The notes: generated from the letters alone by a model not told the origin. Shown: positions 24,989 through 34,021, counted from the stretch's first letter. The stretch: 41,598 nucleotides of DNA from Micromonospora_J zhanjiangensis (GCF_042650605.1 NZ_JBHSBN010000038.1:1-41598); one strand, 5' to 3'. Numbers and translations: made by a program.

Positions 24989-25891
24989 TCACGCCTTGAC
25001 CGCGCCGGCGCCCAGGTCGACCCGCCAGTAGCGTTGCAGGCCGAGGAAGAGGGCGATGAGCGGGACGACCGACAGCAGCGCTCCGGTGATCACCGAGGTG
25101 TACATGGCCGGCTGCTGGACGCCCTGGTTGAGCAGGCCGGTCAGGCCCACCGTGACCGGGAAGAGGTGTTCGTCGCCGAGCATGATGTACGGCAGCATGA
25201 AGTTGTTCCAGATCGCCACGAACTGCAGCAGGAAGACGGTGACCAGGCCGGCCCGCATCATCGGCAGCGCCACCCGGCCGAAGGTGCGCCAGTCGCCGGC
25301 GCCGTCGATCCGGGCGGCCTCGATCACCTCGGTGGGCACCGCCGCCGCCGCGAAGACCCGACACAGGTAGATCCCGTACGGGCTGATCACGCTGGGCAGC
25401 AGCACCGCCCAGTAGGTGTTGGTCAGCCCGACCTTGGCCAGCAGCAGGTACTGCGGGATGGCCAGGATGACACCCGGCACCAGCACGCCGGCCAGCAGCA
25501 CGTGGAAGACGACCGACTTGCCGGGGAACGCGTACTTGGCGAGGGCGAAGCCGGCCATCGCGGACACCAGGGTGGACGCCGCCCCGCCGAGCCCGGCGTA
25601 CAGGGCGGTGTTGGCCAGCCAGCGCCAGTAGAGACCGTCCCGATACCCGCTGAGCGCGCCCAGGTTGTCGAACAGGTGGGTGCTCGGCGCGAGGGTGAAC
25701 GTCGAGAAGAGTTCCCCGGCGTTCTTGGTCGACGCCACCAGCACCCAGAACACGGGGAACAGGCAGTACAGGGCGCCGATCAGCAACAGCACGGTGGCCG
25801 ACGGGCTGATCGGCCGGTCGGCACGGCGCCGGCCGGCGGGTGCCGACGACCTGGTCGCGGGGGCCGGCCGGAGCGCGGTCGGAACGGACAC
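24989..25891 (-). CDS. Carbohydrate ABC transporter permease, MalG type (galactan locus)
   Basis: Membrane half of a second oligosaccharide importer, 300 residues with about six membrane segments. The GTG at 25889-25891 lies 2 bases after the partner permease stop and has AGGAGG upstream, giving coupled translation. The EAA loop reads EAARIDGAGDWRTFGRVALPMM, and the C-terminus LGLQRYWRVDLGAGAVKA is typical. The frame continues open upstream but overlaps the partner permease out of frame. It is similar in layout, not close in sequence, to the MalG-type gene at 5863-6792. Confidence 0.93.
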   Translation of the reverse strand: MSVPTALRPAPATRSSAPAGRRRADRPISPSATVLLLIGALYCLFPVFWVLVASTKNAGELFSTFTLAPSTHLFDNLGALSGYRDGLYWRWLANTALYAGLGGAASTLVSAMAGFALAKYAFPGKSVVFHVLLAGVLVPGVILAIPQYLLLAKVGLTNTYWAVLLPSVISPYGIYLCRVFAAAAVPTEVIEAARIDGAGDWRTFGRVALPMMRAGLVTVFLLQFVAIWNNFMLPYIMLGDEHLFPVTVGLTGLLNQGVQQPAMYTSVITGALLSVVPLIALFLGLQRYWRVDLGAGAVKA

Positions 25892-25893
25892 GG

Positions 25894-26844
25894 TCAGTCC
25901 TCCTGGTTGAAGGCGCGGGCGCCGACGAGCCGGAGGAACCCGAGGGACACCGCCAGGGTCGCCAGCGCGATGACCACCGAGGTGGCCGCGGCCGAGTGGA
26001 CGTCGTTGCGGGTGAAGGCGTCCCGGTACACCTTCATCAAGGGGGTCCAGGTGCTCGAGATGGTGTTGCTCAACGGGCGCAGCGTCATCGGTTCGGCGAA
26101 GACCTGCAACGTGGCGATGAGGGAGAAGACGAAGGTCATGATGAGCGACGGCAGCACCATCGGGATCTTGACCCGCCAGGCGATCTGCACGTCCGAGGCG
26201 CCGTCCAGCCGGGCCGCCTCGACCAGGCTGGTGGGGATGGTCCGCAGCGCGGTGTAGATCACGATCATGTTGAAGCCGGTACCGCCCCAGACCGCGATGT
26301 TGGCCACCGCCCACAGCACCGACGGTCCGGCGAACAGGTCCGGCATGCTCAGCCCGACCCTTTCCAGGACGTCGGCGGCCGGGCTGACCCGGGGCAGGTA
26401 GAGGAAGCCCCACAGCAGCGACGCGATCACCGCCGGCACCGCGTACGGCAGGAAGATGGCGGTCCGGGCGAAGGTGCCCACCCGGGTCCGTCCCGCGTCC
26501 AGCAGCAGCGCCATGAGCAGGGCCACGCCGAGCATGGTGGGCACGACGATCAGCCCGTACGCCCCGATCCGGTAGATGCTGGGCAGGAACTCGGGGTCGG
26601 TCAGCGACCGGGCGTAGTTGTCCAGCCCGGCCCAGACCTCTGTGCGCGAGCCGACGCCCAGGCCGAGGCCGCTGACCCGGACCCGGCGCAGGCTCAGGTA
26701 TCCGGCGTAGCCGATCGGCGCGGCGAGGAACGCGGCGAACAGGACGAGGGCGGGCGCCAGGAACGCGTACGGCACGCCGGCCCGACGGCCCCGACGGCTG
26801 GCCGGCCGGAGCGTACCGGTGGGGGTGGGGGACGGCGTCACGGC
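25894..26844 (-). CDS. Carbohydrate ABC transporter permease, MalF type (galactan locus)
   Basis: Partner permease, 316 residues if it starts at the GTG at 26842-26844, which has GGAAGG 8 bases upstream. A GTG two codons earlier is too close to that RBS. First membrane helix VPYAFLAPALVLFAAFLAAPIGYAGYL; periplasmic loop with a GLDNYARSLTDPEF motif; EAA loop EAARLDGASDVQIAWRVKIPMVL. Located between binding protein and MalG-type permease genes. As in the GH42 locus, no ATPase gene is present, so energy coupling must come from an ATPase encoded elsewhere. Confidence 0.92.
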   Translation of the reverse strand, partial: AVTPSPTPTGTLRPASRRGRRAGVPYAFLAPALVLFAAFLAAPIGYAGYLSLRRVRVSGLGLGVGSRTEVWAGLDNYARSLTDPEFLPSIYRIGAYGLIVVPTMLGVALLMALLLDAGRTRVGTFARTAIFLPYAVPAVIASLLWGFLYLPRVSPAADVLERVGLSMPDLFAGPSVLWAVANIAVWGGTGFNMIVIYTALRTIPTSLVEAARLDGASDVQIAWRVKIPMVLPSLIMTFVFSLIATLQVFAEPMTLRPLSNTISSTWTPLMKVYRDAFTRNDVHSAAATSVVIALATLAVSLGFLRLVGARAFNQED

Positions 26845-26905
26845 GGTCACCTTCCGTCTGCGGTTGTGGTCGCGGTGCGGCGCCGGGCCGCACCGCGCCT
26901 GCGGG

Positions 26906-28213
26906 TCAGCCGGCGAGCTTGAAGCCGGTGTTCTTCATGTCGTCGACGGTGGTCCGCTGCATCGTGCTCAGCGCCTCGGTGAAGGCCGCGGCCCGCTTGG
27001 CCTGGGCGGCCTTGCCGAAGGCGTCGCTGTACGCGCTGTAGGCGACGTTGACGTTCGGACCGTAGGTGAACGGGTTGGTGGCCTTGGCGGACGCCTCGGC
27101 GATGGCGTAGAAGTCGGCCTGCCCGGCGAAGAAGGCCGGCGGCGCGGTCAGCGCGGTGGCGGTGGCGTCGAGCGAGGCGGGGTAGACGTTGGCGGTCGCG
27201 GCCAGCGCCTTGACCGACGCGGGGTCGGTGTTCAGCCAGGCGGCGAACTCGGCGGCCTGCTTGCGGTGCTTGCTCTGGCTGGTGACGCTGGTCGCCGAGC
27301 CGCCCCAGTTGCCGGTGGCCGGCTTGGCCGGGTCCCACTGCGGCAGCGCTGCGACCTTCCATCTGCCCTTGGTGGAGGCGGCGTTGTCCGCCAGTACGCC
27401 GGGTGCCCAGACGGCGCTGAGCCAGCCCACCTGGGTGCCGTCGTTGAGCGCCGCGTTCCACTCCGGGGTGTACATCGGCTTGTTGTCGACCACGCCCTCC
27501 TGCACCAGCCCGCCCCAGTAGTCGGCGACCTTGCGGGTGGTGGGGTCGTCGATGGCGACGGTCCAGGCGTCGCCGCGCACCCCCCACCAGGAGGCGCCGG
27601 CCTGCTGGGCGAGTCCGGCGAACCAGCCCGGGTCGTTGGCCGAGAAGGTGCCGAGGTACTGCTTCGCGTTCGCCGCGTGGATCTTCCGCGCGGCCGCCGC
27701 GTAGTCGTCCCAGGTGGCGGGCGGCGCGAGGCGCAGCGCCTCGAAGACGTCGGAACGGTAGTAGAACATCATCGGGCCGGAGTCCTGCGGCACGCCGTAG
27801 ACGGCCTCGGAGCCGAGGGTGACGGCGTTCCAGGCCGACTCGGAGAACTTCGCCTTCCGGTCGCCGACCTCCTTGGCGATGTCAGCGACGGCGTTCGCCG
27901 AGACCAGGGTGGGGATCTTCTGGTACTCGGCCTGCATCACGTCGGGGGCGCCGCTGCCGGCCTTGATCGCGGTGAGCAGCTTGGTGACGGCCGGGTCACC
28001 ACCGTCCTGCTTGTTGACGGTGACGTGGACGTCGGGGTGGGTGGCGTTCCAGCCCTCGACCACCTTGTCCATGTTCGGCGCCCAACTCCAGTAGGTGAGT
28101 TCCACCTTCTCGCCGGGCTTGCCGCCGTCGCCCGGCTCGTCGGAACCGCTGCACGCGGTGGCGGCGAGCAGTGCCGCGACCAACACCCCGGCGAGCGGGA
28201 TTACCTTCTTCAT
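26906..28213 (-). CDS. Sugar ABC transporter substrate-binding lipoprotein (galactan locus)
   Basis: Binding lipoprotein of 435 residues. MKKVIPLAGVLVAALLAATAC is a lipoprotein signal with lipidated Cys21. The mature part has ELTYWSWAPNMDKVVEGW, AGSGAPDVMQAEYQKIP, YGVPQDSGPMMFYYRSDVFE, PATWDDYAAAA and WGGSATSVTSQSKHRKQAAEFAAWL, all family 1 solute-binding features. The ATG has GAGGAGG upstream. It is the first gene of the operon, facing the GH35 gene across a spacer with two palindromic operators. Ligand inferred from context: galacto-oligosaccharides released by the GH53 enzyme. Confidence 0.93.
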   Translation of the reverse strand: MKKVIPLAGVLVAALLAATACSGSDEPGDGGKPGEKVELTYWSWAPNMDKVVEGWNATHPDVHVTVNKQDGGDPAVTKLLTAIKAGSGAPDVMQAEYQKIPTLVSANAVADIAKEVGDRKAKFSESAWNAVTLGSEAVYGVPQDSGPMMFYYRSDVFEALRLAPPATWDDYAAAARKIHAANAKQYLGTFSANDPGWFAGLAQQAGASWWGVRGDAWTVAIDDPTTRKVADYWGGLVQEGVVDNKPMYTPEWNAALNDGTQVGWLSAVWAPGVLADNAASTKGRWKVAALPQWDPAKPATGNWGGSATSVTSQSKHRKQAAEFAAWLNTDPASVKALAATANVYPASLDATATALTAPPAFFAGQADFYAIAEASAKATNPFTYGPNVNVAYSAYSDAFGKAAQAKRAAAFTEALSTMQRTTVDDMKNTGFKLAG

Positions 28214-28293
28214 CCATCCTCCTCGATCGGCTGGTCATCGTCGACCTGACTGGCCACCGTCGGGAGGAGAAAGCATCGGCGCCCGAACAGGAC

Positions 28294-28334
28294 CTGTGAC
28301 CGGTCACAGTGATACGCGTCTTCTTACTTGTCAA
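28294..28334 (-). promoter_or_regulatory. Operator O1 and promoter of the galactan transport operon
   Basis: CTGTGACCGGTCACAG (28294-28309) is a perfect 16-bp palindrome with a central CG. On the minus strand TTGACA (28329-28334) is a consensus -35 element, and the palindrome sits where the -10 and start of transcription would be. Repressor binding here would block the operon. Confidence 0.78.
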
Positions 28335-28338
28335 GGGC

Positions 28339-28398
28339 TTGCTTCCAGCCGGTTAACAAGCGGTATCCTCCCCGACCAGCACCTGTGATCGGTTACAG
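28339..28398 (+). promoter_or_regulatory. Promoter and operator O2 of the GH35 gene
   Basis: CTGTGATCGGTTACAG (28383-28398) matches the divergent operator at 14 of 16 positions and ends 19 bases before the GH35 start. TATCCT (28364-28369) is a plausible -10, with TTGCTT (28339-28344) a weak -35 19 bases upstream. The site would overlap the transcription start. Confidence 0.7.
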
Positions 28399-28417
28399 TC
28401 GCCGCGAAGGAGCCATC

Positions 28418-30721
28418 GTGCCCCAGCCCCTCTCCGTCCGGCATCAGCCCTGGTCGGCACCGCCACGCCGGCCGCGGATGAGCAATCGGGAGGACGCCCG
28501 GCCCGGCATCGCGCTGACCGACCGCCACCTGTTGCGGCACGGCGTACCGGTGGTGCCGGTCTCGGGCGAGCTGCACTACAGCCGGCTGCCCCGGCACCGG
28601 TGGCGGCAGCGGCTCCGCCAGCTGCGGGCCGGCGGCGTCACGGTGGCCAGCAGCTACGTCTTCTGGCTGCACCACGTCGAACACCGCGGCGAGCCGCGGT
28701 TCGACGGCAACCTGGACGTCGCCGCCTTCGTCGACCTGGCCGTCGCCGAAGGGCTCGACGTGATCCTGCGCATCGGCCCGTGGTGCCACGGCGAGACCCG
28801 CAACGGCGGCTTCCCGGACTGGGTACGGCGGGCCGACGTCCGGCACCGCACCGACGACCCGGCCTACCTCACCCTGGTCGGCGAGTGGTTCGGCCAGCTC
28901 GCCACCGCCCTCGACGGCCGCTGCTCCCCCACCGGACCGGTGCTCGGCCTGCAACTGGAGAACGAACTCTACGACCAGCCCGGTCACCTGCTCACCCTCA
29001 AGCGGCTGGCCCGCGCGGCCGGGCTGTCCGCCCCGCTCTGGACGGCCACCGCCTGGGGCAGCGCCGACCTGCCGGCCGAGGAGGTGCTGCCGCTCTACGG
29101 CGGCTACGGCGACGGTTTCTGGGTGGACGCCGACGCGCCCTGGGACCCCACCTTCCGCGACCACTACTTCTTCTCCCACGTCTGGGACGATCCGGGGATC
29201 GGGGCGGACGTGCGACGGTTGCGACCGGGTCCGGGCGAGACCGGACCGCCGCGTACCCCCTCGACGGACTTCCCGCCGGCCACCTGCGAACTCGGCGGCG
29301 GGATGGCCACCGCCTACCACCGCCGGCCACGCCCGGCCGCCGCGGACGTCGCCGCCGTGGCCCATTGCAAGATCGGCAACGGCTCCGCGTGGCAGGGCTA
29401 CTACATGTACGCCGGCGGCACCAACCCGCCCGGTGAGCACGGCATGCAGGAGTCCCACGGCACCGGATACCCCAACGACCTGCCCCGGCTCGGCTACGAC
29501 TTCCACGCCCCGATCGGCGAGGCCGGGCTGCTCGCCGACAGCCACGCCGAACTGCGCCGCCAGCACGCGTTCCTGGCCGCGTTCGGCGCGACGCTCGCGG
29601 ACATGCCGTCCAGCCTGCCGCAGGTCCGCCCGACCGGGGTGGAGGACGACCGGACCCTGCGCTGGGCCCTGCGCAGCGACGGCAGCAGCGGTTTCCTCTT
29701 CGTCGCCTGGCACCAACCGCACGTGCCGCTGCCGGTCCACCCCGACGCCCGGTTCCGGGTGGTGCTCGACCGGGAGGAGATCCTGCTGCCCGCCCGGCCG
29801 GTCGACATCCCGGCCGGCACCCTGGCCCGCTGGCCGCTCGCGCTGACCGCCGGCGGGGTACGCCTGGACTGGGCTACCGCCTCCGCGCTCACCCTGCTGC
29901 CCGGCGAGGTGCCCACTCTGGTGCTGGTGGCCGAGGCCGGGATCGAGCCGGAGTATTCGGTCGGCGGCGTCGCCACCGCCGCCCGGCCGGGCCTGGACCC
30001 GGTCCGCCTCCGGACGACCGGTGGCGCGTTGGACCTGCTGGTCCTGCCCGCCGCCGTGGCCGCCGACGTCTGGGTCTGCGAGGCCGGCCCGGTCCGACGG
30101 TTGCTGCTGTCCGCCGAGGAGCTGAGCTGGGATCCGGACGGCCGGATCGAGGCGTACGGGCCGGCGCGGGTCTACGACCCGGTCCCGGGCGCCTTCGTCG
30201 ATCTTCCGCTGACCGACGACCATCCCCGCTCGGCCGGGCCGACGGAGCCGGTGGTGGTCGAACCGGTCCGGGCCGCCGGGACGGTGCCGGTCGGCTACGG
30301 CACGTTCGACGGCCGGCAGTCGGCGCCCACCCCGGCGACCTTCGACGCGTTGGCCGCCGTCTACCGGGTGCCGCTGCCCGGCTGGGTGGCCGATCCGTCG
30401 CTCGACTGCTACCTGTGCATCCGCTGGGCCGGTGACATCGGCCAACTCCGGGTGGACGGCCGTCCGGTCACCGACCGCTTCTGGGACGGCTCGGTGTGGA
30501 CGGTCAGCCTGCGCGACGCCGGAGTACGCGCCGGCTCCGAGGTGACCCTGCACCTGCTGCCGCTGGCCACCGGTTCGATCGTCGGGCTGCCCCGGGACGC
30601 CCGGGACCGGCTGGCCGGGACCGACGGGCAACTGCTGTCCGTCGACGCGGTGCTGGTGCGGGCCCGCACGTCCCGGTCCGAGCGCCGGAAGCCGGAAGCC
30701 GGTGTGCCGTCAACCGCCTGA
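28418..30721 (+). CDS. GH35 beta-galactosidase
   Basis: Cytoplasmic beta-galactosidase, 767 residues, no signal peptide. The GTG at 28418 has AAGGAG 6 bases upstream; longer readings run through operator O2. The GH35 barrel shows SGELHYSRLPRHRW, SSYVFWLHHVEHRGEPRFDG, ILRIGPWCHGETRNGGFPDW, acid/base Glu183 in GLQLENELYDQ, and nucleophile Glu291 in ATCELGGGMATAY. The C-terminal ~350 residues are beta-sandwich domains. Divergent from the galactan transport operon and sharing its operator sequence, it would trim imported galacto-oligosaccharides. It is convergent with the ABC exporter gene. Confidence 0.95.
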   Translation: MPQPLSVRHQPWSAPPRRPRMSNREDARPGIALTDRHLLRHGVPVVPVSGELHYSRLPRHRWRQRLRQLRAGGVTVASSYVFWLHHVEHRGEPRFDGNLDVAAFVDLAVAEGLDVILRIGPWCHGETRNGGFPDWVRRADVRHRTDDPAYLTLVGEWFGQLATALDGRCSPTGPVLGLQLENELYDQPGHLLTLKRLARAAGLSAPLWTATAWGSADLPAEEVLPLYGGYGDGFWVDADAPWDPTFRDHYFFSHVWDDPGIGADVRRLRPGPGETGPPRTPSTDFPPATCELGGGMATAYHRRPRPAAADVAAVAHCKIGNGSAWQGYYMYAGGTNPPGEHGMQESHGTGYPNDLPRLGYDFHAPIGEAGLLADSHAELRRQHAFLAAFGATLADMPSSLPQVRPTGVEDDRTLRWALRSDGSSGFLFVAWHQPHVPLPVHPDARFRVVLDREEILLPARPVDIPAGTLARWPLALTAGGVRLDWATASALTLLPGEVPTLVLVAEAGIEPEYSVGGVATAARPGLDPVRLRTTGGALDLLVLPAAVAADVWVCEAGPVRRLLLSAEELSWDPDGRIEAYGPARVYDPVPGAFVDLPLTDDHPRSAGPTEPVVVEPVRAAGTVPVGYGTFDGRQSAPTPATFDALAAVYRVPLPGWVADPSLDCYLCIRWAGDIGQLRVDGRPVTDRFWDGSVWTVSLRDAGVRAGSEVTLHLLPLATGSIVGLPRDARDRLAGTDGQLLSVDAVLVRARTSRSERRKPEAGVPSTA

Positions 30722-30755
30722 CGGGCCCGGGTCCGGGACACCCCCTCCGTCAGGC
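30716..30755. terminator. Hairpin spanning the convergent ends of GH35 and ABC exporter genes
   Basis: GCCTGACGG (30716-30724) and CCGTCAGGC (30747-30755) form a 9-bp stem that includes both stop codons and encloses a GC-rich loop. The symmetrical position suits two-way termination. Confidence 0.5.
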
Positions 30756-32747
30756 GGGTGACAGCACGCCGTCCGCTCCCGGCTCGCCGTCGGCCGGGCG
30801 CACGGGTCTGCCGGCGGTGGCGTCGTACCCGGCGGCCTGGATGGAGAACAGCTCCGCGTACCGGCCGGCGGCGGCCATCAGGTCGTCGTGGCCGCCCTCC
30901 TCGACCAGGCGGCCGTGGTGCAGGACGAAGATCCGGTCGGCGTGCCGGACGTTGGCCAACCGGTGGGTGATGAGGATGGTGGTGGCCCGGCCCTGCCGGT
31001 CCCGGATGGCCTGGAACAGGGCCTCCTCGGCGCGCGGATCCAAAGCGGAGGACGGCTCGTCCATGATGAGCAGTTCCGCGTCCCGGAGGAACCCACGGGC
31101 CGCCGTGATCCGCTGCCACTGGCCGCCGGAGAGGTCCTGACCGCCCGCGAAGGTGCGGTCCAGCAACGTCTCGTACCCGTTCGGCAGCTCGCGGATCATG
31201 TCGTGGGCCGCGGCCCGGGCCGCAGCGGCCTCGATCCGGTCCCGGCGGGGCTCGGTGCCGACGTCACCGAGGGCGATGTTGGTCGCGGCGGTGAACGGCC
31301 ACTTGTGGTACTCCTGGGTGACCACCGCGGTCCGGGTGCGCAGCTCGTCGGCGTCCCAGTCGACCAGCGGCCGGCCGTTCCAGCGGATGGTCCCGGTCGT
31401 GGGGGTACGCAGATTGGCGATCATCGCGGCGAGGGTGGACTTGCCGGAGCCGTTCTCGCCGACGAACGCCACCGTCTGCCCGGCCCGGATGGTCAGACTC
31501 ACCCCGTCCACCGCGGCGGTGTCCCGCTCCGGGTAGCACAGGCTGACCGCGTCGACGGCGATCTCGCGCAACCCGTCGGGCGTCGCGCCCGGCGACTTCG
31601 GCCGCTGCGGCAGATATGCCGCCGCGCGGGTCATGAACCCGGTGTAGTCGCGGAAGTGCTGACCCTCGGTGTAGACGTGGTCGACCTGGTACGTGACGAC
31701 GGCCAGCGACCGCTGCGCGGACTGCACGGCGACCACGCAGGTCGCGGCGGCGGCGAGCGGGACCTGCCCGTCCACCAGGAGCAGCCCGAGCAGTACGTAC
31801 ACCACCGCGGTCGCCACGCCCGTGATCATCGCTCCGACCGTGGTGGTCGTGGTGACCCGCCGGGCCAGGGCGAGCTGGATGCCGGTCTCCACCCCCATCA
31901 CCCGGTCGTACTGGTCCAGCAGGAACCGGCGCAGCCCGTAGGAGCGCAGCTCGGGTGCCGAGTCCCGCTCGGCCATCAGCCGGTGCAGCAGCCACAACCG
32001 CCGCCGGCGCACCGAGCCGGCCGCGTACGTCTGGTAGCGCAGGTGGCCGGCCCGCAGGGACGCCCACGCGTTCGGCAGGGTGGCCACCAGCAGCGCCACC
32101 AGCAGCAGCGGGTGGATCACCACGACCGCGACCGCGACGGCGAGCAGCCCGGCCAGCCCGGCCAGCAGGTTCATCGACGACTGCACGAGGCCGGTGGTGG
32201 AATCCGCGCCCCGGGACGCGCGCTCCATGTCGTCGGCGAACGCGTCGGCGTCGAACGCCGCCAGCCGTACCGCGGTGGTCACCTCGAACAGCCGGCGCTC
32301 GACCTCCCGGTCCACCTTCGGGGTGAGACCGTTCTGCGCGTAGCCCATCGCGGTGGCCATCCCGGCCCGGACCGCCGTCGCGGCGGCCAGCGCCGCGAGG
32401 GCCGGCAGCGCCGCGACCACCTTGTCCGCGGTCGGTCCGCCGGCGAACAGCTCGACGAGCACCCGCTGCGTGGCCAGCAGCCCGAACGCGGCCATCAGGC
32501 CCGCGCCCACGGTCGTGGCCGCCACCACGAACGTCCGGGTCCGGTCGGCCCGCCAGCTCACCCGCACGGCGGCCCGGACCAGGCCGGGCAGCTCGGCGAA
32601 GACGGCGAACAGGCCGGCCTTGGCCCGCGCCCGCATCCCCGTCTCCCACCAGGTGGTCCGCAGTTCCGGCAGGATCGACTCGGTCGCCGCGGGGTCCGGC
32701 CGGTCGGCCGCGGTCGCTGCGTGCGTCGAGGACGCGGTCTGGGTCAT
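30750..32747 (-). CDS. ABC exporter, fused membrane and ATPase domains
   Basis: Half-transporter of 665 residues. The start is the ATG at 32745-32747, preceded by GGGAGG; an ATG ten codons upstream lacks an RBS. Residues ~50-350 hold about six membrane segments (for example LLAGLAGLLAVAVAVVVIHPLLLVALLVA). The ATPase has Walker A GENGSGKST, signature LSGGQWQRI and Walker B ELLIMDEPSSALD, with the H-loop ITHRLANVRHADRI. The type is that of bacterial multidrug, lipid or peptide exporters. It lies alone: no partner half-transporter, peptide precursor, modifying enzyme or TetR/MarR gene is adjacent. It is 125 bases downstream of the organosulfur operon on the same strand and could be its last gene, but the gap is large. 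Substrate unknown. Confidence 0.9.
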   Translation of the reverse strand: MTQTASSTHAATAADRPDPAATESILPELRTTWWETGMRARAKAGLFAVFAELPGLVRAAVRVSWRADRTRTFVVAATTVGAGLMAAFGLLATQRVLVELFAGGPTADKVVAALPALAALAAATAVRAGMATAMGYAQNGLTPKVDREVERRLFEVTTAVRLAAFDADAFADDMERASRGADSTTGLVQSSMNLLAGLAGLLAVAVAVVVIHPLLLVALLVATLPNAWASLRAGHLRYQTYAAGSVRRRRLWLLHRLMAERDSAPELRSYGLRRFLLDQYDRVMGVETGIQLALARRVTTTTTVGAMITGVATAVVYVLLGLLLVDGQVPLAAAATCVVAVQSAQRSLAVVTYQVDHVYTEGQHFRDYTGFMTRAAAYLPQRPKSPGATPDGLREIAVDAVSLCYPERDTAAVDGVSLTIRAGQTVAFVGENGSGKSTLAAMIANLRTPTTGTIRWNGRPLVDWDADELRTRTAVVTQEYHKWPFTAATNIALGDVGTEPRRDRIEAAAARAAAHDMIRELPNGYETLLDRTFAGGQDLSGGQWQRITAARGFLRDAELLIMDEPSSALDPRAEEALFQAIRDRQGRATTILITHRLANVRHADRIFVLHHGRLVEEGGHDDLMAAAGRYAELFSIQAAGYDATAGRPVRPADGEPGADGVLSPA

Positions 32748-32872
32748 GGACGAACCTCCCAGGGACGGCGGGCGCACCGTGCGGTCACGGGCGGCCGGCG
32801 ACGGACCGCCGGCATGGCTCGCAGTATCCGGGAAGGCACCGACAGTTACGAGCAGGATCGGGGCGCCGGCGG

Positions 32873-33937
32873 TCAGTCGCGCAGCAGCGGCAGCAACTGA
32901 CGGCCCTGACGTTCGATCTCCGGCAGGTACGGCGTGTCGGAGAGCACGAAGTGGCTGATCCCGAGGCCCCGGTACTTCTGCAACGACCGCGCGACGTCCT
33001 CGGCCGAACCGACCAGCCAGGTCGTACCCGCTCCCCCGCCGCCGTACCGGCCGGGGGCGGTGTAGAGATTGTCGTCGAGCACCTCCGCGCGGGTGGCCAG
33101 GTCGAGCAGCCGTCGCTGGCCGACGGCGGCCCGCCAGTTCGGGTCGCGCCGGTGGGCGCCCTCGGCCGCCGCCATCTTCGCGACCTTGGCCTCCGCGTCG
33201 GCCCAGGCCTGTTCGGTGGTGTCCCGCACCAGCGTGGTGACCCGCAACCCGAACTCCAGCGGGGCGTGCTCGCGGCCGAGCCGCTCGGCCAGCCCTCGGA
33301 GCCGGTCGATCCGCTCCGCGACGCCGTCCAACGGTTCACCCCAGAAGAGTTGGACGTCGGCCTCGGTGGCGGCGACCCGCTCGGCGGCCGCGGAGGCGCC
33401 GCCGAAGTAGAGCCGGGGATGCCGGCGCTCCCCGCGTACGACGGTCCGGGGCAGCACCGTGGCATCGGTGACCCGGAAATGCTCGCCGTGGTAGGTGACC
33501 CGCTCCCGCGTCCACAACCTGCGCACGATCCGGATGAACTCGCGGGTGCGGTCGTACCGGTGGGCCTGGTCACCCTCGCTGTCGCCGTACGCCGGCAGGT
33601 TGTCCTTGCCCGAGACGATGTTGACCAGCACCCGGCCGCCGGTGAGGTGATCCAGGGTCGCGGCGGCCGAGGCGAAGTTGGCCGGTCGCCAGTAGCCCGG
33701 CCGCACGGCGATCAGCGGCTGGAACGTCGTGGTCCGCGCGGCCAGCGCGGCGGCGACTGTGAACGTGTCGGGCCGCCCCCAGCCGGTGCCGATGAGCGCA
33801 CCACCCCACCCGTGTCCCTCAAGGGCCCGCGCGTGCCTGGTGAGGGTGGCCAGGCTGTTGTGGTCGTCGACGACATCGTCGCCGCGGTGTCCCGGCTCGG
33901 CCTGGTTCGGGATGTACCAGAGGAACTGCGAACTCAT
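32873..33937 (-). CDS. ssuD: SsuD-like FMNH2-dependent alkanesulfonate monooxygenase
   Basis: Likely splits the C-S bond of alkanesulfonates with O2 and reduced FMN, giving sulfite and an aldehyde. The 354-residue bacterial-luciferase-fold protein has FLWYIPNQAEPGHRG at its start, ALIGTGWGRPDTFTVAAALAART, PLIAVRPGYWRPANFASAAATLDHLTGGRVLVNIVSG, RYDRTREFIRIVRRLW, PRLYFGGASAAAERVAATEADVQLFWGEP, and the C-terminal GGAGTTWLVGSAEDVARSL / GISHFVLSDTPYLPE. These blocks parallel SsuD strongly. ATG with GGGAG upstream. No flavin reductase (SsuE) gene is in the window, so reduced FMN must come from elsewhere. Last clear member of the organosulfur operon. Confidence 0.88.
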   Translation of the reverse strand: MSSQFLWYIPNQAEPGHRGDDVVDDHNSLATLTRHARALEGHGWGGALIGTGWGRPDTFTVAAALAARTTTFQPLIAVRPGYWRPANFASAAATLDHLTGGRVLVNIVSGKDNLPAYGDSEGDQAHRYDRTREFIRIVRRLWTRERVTYHGEHFRVTDATVLPRTVVRGERRHPRLYFGGASAAAERVAATEADVQLFWGEPLDGVAERIDRLRGLAERLGREHAPLEFGLRVTTLVRDTTEQAWADAEAKVAKMAAAEGAHRRDPNWRAAVGQRRLLDLATRAEVLDDNLYTAPGRYGGGGAGTTWLVGSAEDVARSLQKYRGLGISHFVLSDTPYLPEIERQGRQLLPLLRD

Positions 33938-34021
33938 GCGGGGATCTCCCTGTCGGACGTGGTGGCGAGGGGTGACGCCGGGGCGGGGCGGCCGGCCCGG
34001 CGCCCCGCCCCGGCGGGCCGA

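Noticed and set aside
28328..28417. 30-codon extension of the GH35 protein
   Set aside because: It reads through the promoter and operator O2; GTG 28418 has AAGGAG upstream.
30750..32747. Lanthipeptide or other RiPP cluster around the ABC exporter
   Set aside because: No precursor peptide, dehydratase, cyclase or radical SAM modifying gene is adjacent.
32748..32872. Promoter for the ABC exporter
   Set aside because: GATACT-like and TAACTG-like words occur in the gap, but spacing to a matching partner element is poor, so I do not call a promoter.
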